From Rhizobium sp. R635 (GTDB lineage: Bacteria > Pseudomonadota > Alphaproteobacteria > Rhizobiales > Rhizobiaceae): a stretch of 64,000 nucleotides of DNA. Shown one piece after another: positions 59,501 through 64,000 of this stretch. Within the stretch, counting starts at the first letter, position 1; every line of letters begins with the position of its first letter. The stretch spans positions 62,001 to 126,000 of the forward strand of contig NZ_LOKX01000023.1 in NCBI RefSeq assembly GCF_002211285.1, given 5' to 3'. A program made the translations under genes and the position numbers. Under the pieces are notes generated by a model. That model was not told the origin of the DNA and made no database searches. It was given only the letters and a program-made list of their open reading frames with translations.

Positions 59501-62059
59501 AAAATCACCTCGCGCTACGGCGGCGAACTGATGGTGACGGCCGGAACCGAAAAGCTGGTCGCCGTGCAGAACGCCACGATGGGCGAGACCGGCGGCGAGG
59601 TCGACATCCCGGTCACATCCGATTGGGGCGCCGGCGCTTATGTGACCGCCACACTCTTCCGCCCCGGCGACGCCCAGGACAGCCACATGCCGATGCGCTC
59701 GATCGGCGTCAAATGGCTGAAGGTCGATCCCGAACAGCGCGCGCTGCAGGTGGCGCTCGACACGCCTGAAAAGATGCTGCCGCGCGGACCATTGAACATC
59801 GGCCTGCAGGTGACGGGCGCCGGCGCCAACGAGGATGCCTATGTGACCGTTGCCGCCGTCGATGTCGGCATTCTCAACCTGACCCGCTACGAACCGCCGA
59901 ATCCGGAAGACTGGTATTTCGGCCAGCGTCAGCTCGGCCTCGAAATCCGCGACCTCTACGGCCGCCTGATCGACGGCTCGCTTGGTGTGACCGGCAAGCT
60001 CCGGACCGGCGGTGACGGCGGTGCCGTGGCGCTGCAGTCGAGCCCGCCGACGCAGAAGCTCGTCGCCTTCTTCTCAGGCCCGGTGAAGCTCGACGCCGAG
60101 GGCAAGGCCAATGTCTCCTTCGACATTCCGCAATTCAACGGCACGGCGCGCGTCATGGCGGTCGCCTGGTCGAAATCAGGCGTCGGACACGGCGTCAAGG
60201 ACGTCATCATCCGCGATCCCGTCGTGGTGACGGCAAGCCTGCCGAAATTCCTCGCTCCTGGCGACAAGGCCAATCTGCGCCTCGACATCGCCAATACCGA
60301 TGCGCCGGCCGGCGACTACAAGCTGCAACTGACCGGCAATGATGCCGTCGGTATCGACCAGGCTTCCGTCTCGCAGACGATCCGCCTCGAAGCCGGCGCG
60401 AAATCCGAGTTGACGCTCTCGCTCGTCGGCAAGCAGCCGGGGGCCGGCAGTGTCTCGATCAACCTCTCCGGCGCCTCCGGCCTTTCGCTCGATCAGACGG
60501 TCGACGTGCCGGTCCGCCCCTCCTCCTTGCCGATCACCCAGCGCAGGGTGCTGGCGCTGAAGCCGGGAGCAAAACTCACCGTCGATAAGAACCTGCTGGC
60601 CGACAGCGTGCTGCCGGGCGCCTCGATCAGCGTCAACGTCACGCGTTCAGCCGCCTTCGACATTCCGGCACTGCTGATGACGCTCGACCGTTATCCCTTC
60701 GGCTGCGCCGAGCAGACGACCAGCCGGGCGCTGCCGCTGCTCTACCTTGCCGAAGTGGCGAAGCAAGCCGGCATCGAAAACGACGACGACGTGCGCCAAC
60801 GTGTCCAGGATGCGATCTACCGCGTGCTTTCCTATCAGGCGTCCGCCGGCAGCTTCGGCCTCTGGGGCCCTGACTCAGGCGATGTCTGGCTCGATTCCTA
60901 CGTCACCGACTTCCTGACGCGGGCTCGCGAGCAGAAATACGACGTGCCGGAAAGAGCCTTCGTGCAGGCGCTGGAAAACCTGCAGAACACACTGTCCTAC
61001 ACCACCGACATCAAGGGCCAGGGCGATCAGATCGCCTATGCCATCTACGTCCTTGCCCGCAACAAGAAGGCCGCGATCAGCGATCTGCGCTATTATGCCG
61101 ATACGATGATCAACGACTTCCCGACGCCGCTCGCCAAGGCGCATATCGCCGCCGCGCTAGCGCTTTACGGCGATGCGCAGCGTTCGAAGAACATCTTCCT
61201 CGATGCGCTGCAGATGTCGGAACAGTCGATGGTCTCACGCGTGAACCTGTCGCGCACCGACTACGGCACGATCCTGCGCGACGGCGCGGCGATCCTGGCT
61301 CTCGCCGCCGAAAGCCGGCCGGTGCCGCCGGTCATTCCGGAACTTTCCAAGGCCGTCGCCAAGGAATGGGGACGCAGCAAATACAAGAGCACTCAGGAAG
61401 AGACCTGGATGCTGCTTGCCGCGCGCGCCATCCAAGGCGGCGATGACGACCTGAAAATCGACGTCAACGGCGCCTCGCACAGCGGCGCCTACATGGCGCG
61501 AATGAGCGGCGATGCCCTTGCCGGCCATCCGCTGACGCTGACCAACCAGACGAACGACGCCGTTTCGACGGTTGTCACCACCGTTGCCGCTCCGACGGTG
61601 CCGCTGCCGGCCGGCGGCGACGGCTTCACCATCGAGCGCAGCTATTACACGCTCGACGGCGAGCAGGCGAATGTCAGCGAGGCGAAGCAGAACGAGCGCT
61701 ACGTCGTCGTCATCCATGTGCGGGAAACCAACGACTGGCCTTCGCGCATCGTCATCACCGATCTTCTGCCGGCAGGCTTCGAGATCGACAATCCGAACCT
61801 CGTCGACAGCGCCCAGATGACCAATTTCGACTGGATCGGCGAAATATCGGCCGCCCATACGGAATTCCGCTATGATCGCTTCGTCGCCGCCTTCAACCGC
61901 GCGTCGGGCGACGAGCGCGAATTCAACGTCGCCTATGTCGTGCGCGCCGTAACTCCCGGCACCTACGATCATCCCGCCGCAAGCGTCGAGGACATGTACA
62001 GGCCCGAGCTTTCGGCCCGCACGGCGACCGGCAAGATGGAGGTCATGGCGGCACAATAA
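56594..62059 (+). CDS. Bacterial alpha-2-macroglobulin with N-terminal PAN/Apple domain
   Basis: This 1821-residue secreted protein has a signal peptide (residues 1-26, ending ATAA), a cysteine-rich PAN/Apple-like domain (about 30-105; DQCKTSCIGDKSCKAF), a TPR-like helical part (about 160-260), a row of macroglobulin beta domains, and the thioester motif 'GCAEQTT' with Cys1371 and Gln1374 followed by an alpha/alpha barrel. The thioester can trap attacking proteases covalently. Family members lie in the periplasm and are linked to PBP1C, whose gene overlaps this stop. The start at 56594 follows GGGGGGAA. Confidence 0.92.
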   Translation: MSVRSFFAFAAIAFSTIAISFPATAADTKRDIQTIKDADFFGFDLRTEQNVSLDQCKTSCIGDKSCKAFTYNPKVKWCFLKSDFKTMNAFPGAIAGKIVETATQKEPDIGAPPRLTFLTNDLIQQAHDFKDNLALTDGQQGQGVDSLTANARLDMTANNLTDALIAFHGALSITPDDGDLWLETARAAISFGSSESSITGQAVLDALNGYELTRTTAKRAEALAVLANALERNGNYRPALDAYKASLALVGAKDVQAAYLQLKSTQGFRITEHTVDADSATPRACVTFSEALVKTTDYTPFVTLNGAAPKAVETKGKQICVEGLTHGETYKIAFRTGLPSSVDEVLDAPVSIDVYIKDRTQMVRFTGDSFVLPSTARRGIPIVSVNLASANLKLYRIGDRGIAPLLTNSQFLSQLDGYSAQNIQDQSGELVWQGSIEIANELNKDVVTSFPVDEALPERKPGIYVMTATAGTGPSQEWDSQATQWFLVSDIGITTYAGTDGLNVFTRSLASAKPIAGVELQLLAKNNEVLGTATTDENGRATFTAGLIRGTAALTPAVIAAKNGTSDYVFLDMTRAGFDLSDRGVTGRAAPGAIDVLTFTERGIYRAGETVHAQALARDTDGNAIENLPLTFIFSRPDGVEDRRIVSQTSNLGGYSIDFPTQENAMRGTWTMNIYTDPKGTAIATKSFLVDDFVPDRTEMEIKTEAKEIGPDTPATITISGKYLYGAPAAGLTLEGDVVVKPTRESADYKGFLFGLADEEASEDSRLPIDGLPELDENGEASTDLTISDLPATTQLLNATVYMRMQEAGGRAIERSLVIPVKNQGASIGIKPEFSDDLPENSIANFTVIGVNADGQKQETKGLRWKFYSLNREYQWYREGTAWKYEPVYTAEQVANGSVDATMDGGKISVPVTWGRYRLEVESPDVDGPTSSVEFEAGWFVASTSTETPDGLEIALDKDSYKVGETAKLKITSRYGGELMVTAGTEKLVAVQNATMGETGGEVDIPVTSDWGAGAYVTATLFRPGDAQDSHMPMRSIGVKWLKVDPEQRALQVALDTPEKMLPRGPLNIGLQVTGAGANEDAYVTVAAVDVGILNLTRYEPPNPEDWYFGQRQLGLEIRDLYGRLIDGSLGVTGKLRTGGDGGAVALQSSPPTQKLVAFFSGPVKLDAEGKANVSFDIPQFNGTARVMAVAWSKSGVGHGVKDVIIRDPVVVTASLPKFLAPGDKANLRLDIANTDAPAGDYKLQLTGNDAVGIDQASVSQTIRLEAGAKSELTLSLVGKQPGAGSVSINLSGASGLSLDQTVDVPVRPSSLPITQRRVLALKPGAKLTVDKNLLADSVLPGASISVNVTRSAAFDIPALLMTLDRYPFGCAEQTTSRALPLLYLAEVAKQAGIENDDDVRQRVQDAIYRVLSYQASAGSFGLWGPDSGDVWLDSYVTDFLTRAREQKYDVPERAFVQALENLQNTLSYTTDIKGQGDQIAYAIYVLARNKKAAISDLRYYADTMINDFPTPLAKAHIAAALALYGDAQRSKNIFLDALQMSEQSMVSRVNLSRTDYGTILRDGAAILALAAESRPVPPVIPELSKAVAKEWGRSKYKSTQEETWMLLAARAIQGGDDDLKIDVNGASHSGAYMARMSGDALAGHPLTLTNQTNDAVSTVVTTVAAPTVPLPAGGDGFTIERSYYTLDGEQANVSEAKQNERYVVVIHVRETNDWPSRIVITDLLPAGFEIDNPNLVDSAQMTNFDWIGEISAAHTEFRYDRFVAAFNRASGDEREFNVAYVVRAVTPGTYDHPAASVEDMYRPELSARTATGKMEVMAAQ

Positions 62060-64000
62060 TGGGGCTGTGGCGCAAGTTTGCGATCGGATCCGCCGCCGGC
62101 GTCATTCTCGCCGGCGCGGCTCTCTTCGCGCTCGACGTCGCCGACCGGGCCTTTCCGCCGCCGCTCGACAAGGCGGATGTGATCTCCGCCGAGGTCCTGG
62201 ATGCCGATGGGCAATTGCTGCGCGCCTTCGCAACCTCGGAAGGTCGCTGGCGGCTGAAAACTGTTGTCGCCGACGTCGATCCGCAATTCCTGCGCATGCT
62301 GATCGCCTATGAGGACCGGCGCTTCCATGACCATGGCGGCGTCGATCCTTTCGCGCTTGGGCGCGCAAGCCTGCAATTCATCAGCAATGGCCGCATCGTT
62401 TCCGGCGCCTCGACGCTTTCGATGCAGGTGGCGCGGCTGATCGAGCCGCGCCCGGAACGCACGTTTTCGGCAAAACTCCTGCAGCTTGCGCGCGCGGTGC
62501 AGATCGAGCGGCGGCTCTCAAAGGAACAGATCCTCGACCTCTATCTCACCCACGCGCCCTATGGCGGCAATCTGGAGGGCGTGCGCGCCGCAAGCCTTGC
62601 TTATTTCGGCAAGGAGCCGCGACGCCTGACGGTCGCAGAAGCCGCTCTGCTCGTCGCCCTGCCGCAATTGCCGGAACGGCGCCGGCCGGACCGTAATCTC
62701 AAGGCGGCGCAAGAGGCGCGCAAGCGCGTGCTCGACCGCGTCGCCGTGGCTGAAGTCGTCGGCGACGGCGAGGCGGAGCGGGCCGAGGGTGTCGCCATTC
62801 CCATGCGGCGCATGCAATTGCCGGCGCTCGCCGCCCATGTCGCCGAGGCGGCAACCCGCAAGGAACCTGCGGTCCTCAAGCACCAGACGACATTGAAGAA
62901 ACAGGTGCAGCAGGGGCTGGAGTCGGTCGCGCGGGCCGCGGCTATGAAGCTCGGGCCGAAGCTTTCGCTCGCCATGGTGATGGCGGATGCGCAGACAGGC
63001 GAGATCATCGGCGAAGTCGGCTCGGCCGATTATTTCGACGCCAGCCGCTCCGGCTGGATCGACATGACACGCGTCAACCGTTCGCCGGGCTCGACGCTGA
63101 AGCCCTTCATCTACGGGCTCGCCTTCGAGCAGGGCCTCGTCTCCCAGGAGACGATCATCGAAGACCGGCCGGCCGATTTCTTCGGCTACCGGCCACGCAA
63201 TTTCGACATGAGCTACCAGGGCGACGTCACCGTGCGCGAGGCGCTGCAGCTCTCCCTGAACGTACCGGCCGTCAAGCTGCTCGACGCCGTCGGGCCGTCG
63301 CGGCTGCTGGTGCGCTTCCGCCGCGCGGAGGTGCGCCCTGCTTTGCCGCCGAACGAAACGCCGGGGCTGGCGATCGGTCTCGGCGGCGTCGGCATCACGC
63401 TGAAGGATCTGGTGCAGCTCTATACGGCGCTCGCCAATCGCGGCCAGCCGGCAAGGCTCGGAGACGGCATCACCGGTGTACCCGGCAAGATCGACGGCGA
63501 GCCGATGCTGGAGCCGGTCTCAGTCTGGAACGTCGCCGATATCCTCTCCGGCGTCATCCCTCCGGCCGGCGCGCCGCAGCGCGGCATCGCCTACAAGACC
63601 GGCACGAGCTATGGCTATCGCGACGCCTGGTCGGTCGGTTATGACGGACGCTATGTGCTCGGCGTCTGGGTCGGCCGGCCCGACAACGGCGCCGTGCCCG
63701 GCTTGACCGGCTACGGCACCGCCGCGCCCATCCTGTTCGAGGGTTTCGCCAAATCGGGCATCGCGACGACCCCGCTGCCCCGCCCGCCCGCCGGCGCCGT
63801 GCGCATCGCCCAATCCGAGCTGCCGATCAGCCAGCGGCGTTTTGCGCTGAATGCCAGCGGCCTGCTCGTCGCCTCCGGCCGCGAGGCCGCGCCGCAGATC
63901 GTCTATCCGCCCGAGGGCGCCCACATCGATCTCGGAGCCGGAGCAGGCGACCTGTCGCCGCTGATGCTGAAGCTGCAGGGCGGCCGCGCCCCCTTCCGCT
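62059..64000 (+). CDS. pbpC: Penicillin-binding protein 1C (3' end outside window)
   Basis: The gene is open to the right edge (647 codons seen of about 700). An N-terminal membrane anchor (about 7-27) precedes a glycosyltransferase domain with 'LIAYEDRRFHDHGGVDPFAL' and 'GASTLSMQVARLIEP' (GT51), then a transpeptidase domain with 'RSPGSTLKPFIYGLAFEQG' (catalytic Ser345, Lys348), 'SLNVPAV' (SxN) and 'YKTGTSYGYRDAW' (KTG). PBP1C polymerises and cross-links peptidoglycan and is thought to repair the wall after damage sensed with alpha-2-macroglobulin. The ATG overlaps the upstream TAA (TAATG). Confidence 0.93.
   Translation, partial: MGLWRKFAIGSAAGVILAGAALFALDVADRAFPPPLDKADVISAEVLDADGQLLRAFATSEGRWRLKTVVADVDPQFLRMLIAYEDRRFHDHGGVDPFALGRASLQFISNGRIVSGASTLSMQVARLIEPRPERTFSAKLLQLARAVQIERRLSKEQILDLYLTHAPYGGNLEGVRAASLAYFGKEPRRLTVAEAALLVALPQLPERRRPDRNLKAAQEARKRVLDRVAVAEVVGDGEAERAEGVAIPMRRMQLPALAAHVAEAATRKEPAVLKHQTTLKKQVQQGLESVARAAAMKLGPKLSLAMVMADAQTGEIIGEVGSADYFDASRSGWIDMTRVNRSPGSTLKPFIYGLAFEQGLVSQETIIEDRPADFFGYRPRNFDMSYQGDVTVREALQLSLNVPAVKLLDAVGPSRLLVRFRRAEVRPALPPNETPGLAIGLGGVGITLKDLVQLYTALANRGQPARLGDGITGVPGKIDGEPMLEPVSVWNVADILSGVIPPAGAPQRGIAYKTGTSYGYRDAWSVGYDGRYVLGVWVGRPDNGAVPGLTGYGTAAPILFEGFAKSGIATTPLPRPPAGAVRIAQSELPISQRRFALNASGLLVASGREAAPQIVYPPEGAHIDLGAGAGDLSPLMLKLQGGRAPFR

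Noticed and set aside
57614..59686. 690-codon minus-strand frame opposite the alpha-2-macroglobulin gene
   Set aside because: It has no motifs and the composition of an antisense shadow.

Overview
The window is high-GC, almost fully coding DNA and looks like chromosome of a Rhizobium (R. etli / R. leguminosarum type). This is an inference from the gene families (CyaC-like redox cyclase, several class III adenylate cyclases, DUF3095, WbpA-like dehydrogenase), from two kinds of rhizobial intergenic repeat, and from codon and base use. There are no rRNA or tRNA genes, no CRISPR array, no insertion sequence and no prophage. Both edges cut a gene.

Layout. 1-4.8 kb: partial glycosyltransferase, a CyaC-like membrane adenylate cyclase translationally coupled to an FkbM methyltransferase, and an MFS-like membrane protein. 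5.1-7.1 kb: a sensor adenylate cyclase. 7.1-14.4 kb (minus strand): a tightly overlapping operon DUF4129 - DUF4350 - MoxR ATPase - DUF58 - SpoIIM-like - RDD, headed by two tandemly duplicated DUF805 genes. 14.6-19.5 kb: small methyltransferase, DUF3095 protein (cyclase-like motifs), nucleotide-sugar dehydrogenase and a third cyclase. 19.7-25.7 kb: a four-gene peptide-type ABC importer with a Tat-type binding protein. 25.8-32.8 kb: three GT-B glycosyltransferases, a 904-residue exporter-like ABC protein whose ATPase motifs are all degenerate, and a stand-alone cyclic-nucleotide-binding protein. This is the most unusual part of the window. 32.8-33.6 kb: toxin-antitoxin pair. 33.6-35.4 kb: mosaic repeat region and an MHS-type transporter. 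35.8-40.8 kb: cyoABCD plus a SURF1 gene. 41-46.6 kb: acyltransferase, hybrid histidine kinase, FAD protein and flavodoxin-fold reductase. 46.9-50.6 kb: heterodimeric ABC exporter. 50.8-56 kb: glycine-zipper protein, two LacI regulators, Bcr/CflA-type efflux pump with divergent TetR regulator, and a receiver-only response regulator. 56.6-64 kb: bacterial alpha-2-macroglobulin with the penicillin-binding protein 1C gene (cut by the window end).

How the parts may work together. Three class III cyclases and one cyclase-like DUF3095 protein lie within 20 kb, and a cyclic-nucleotide-binding protein closes the glycosyltransferase/ABC cluster; cNMP control of surface glycan or glycolipid production is a reasonable but untested hypothesis. 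The cyo operon with SURF1 forms a quinol-oxidase branch, and the CyaC-like cyclase is expected to read the quinone pool. The alpha-2-macroglobulin / PBP1C pair is a known envelope-defence and repair unit.
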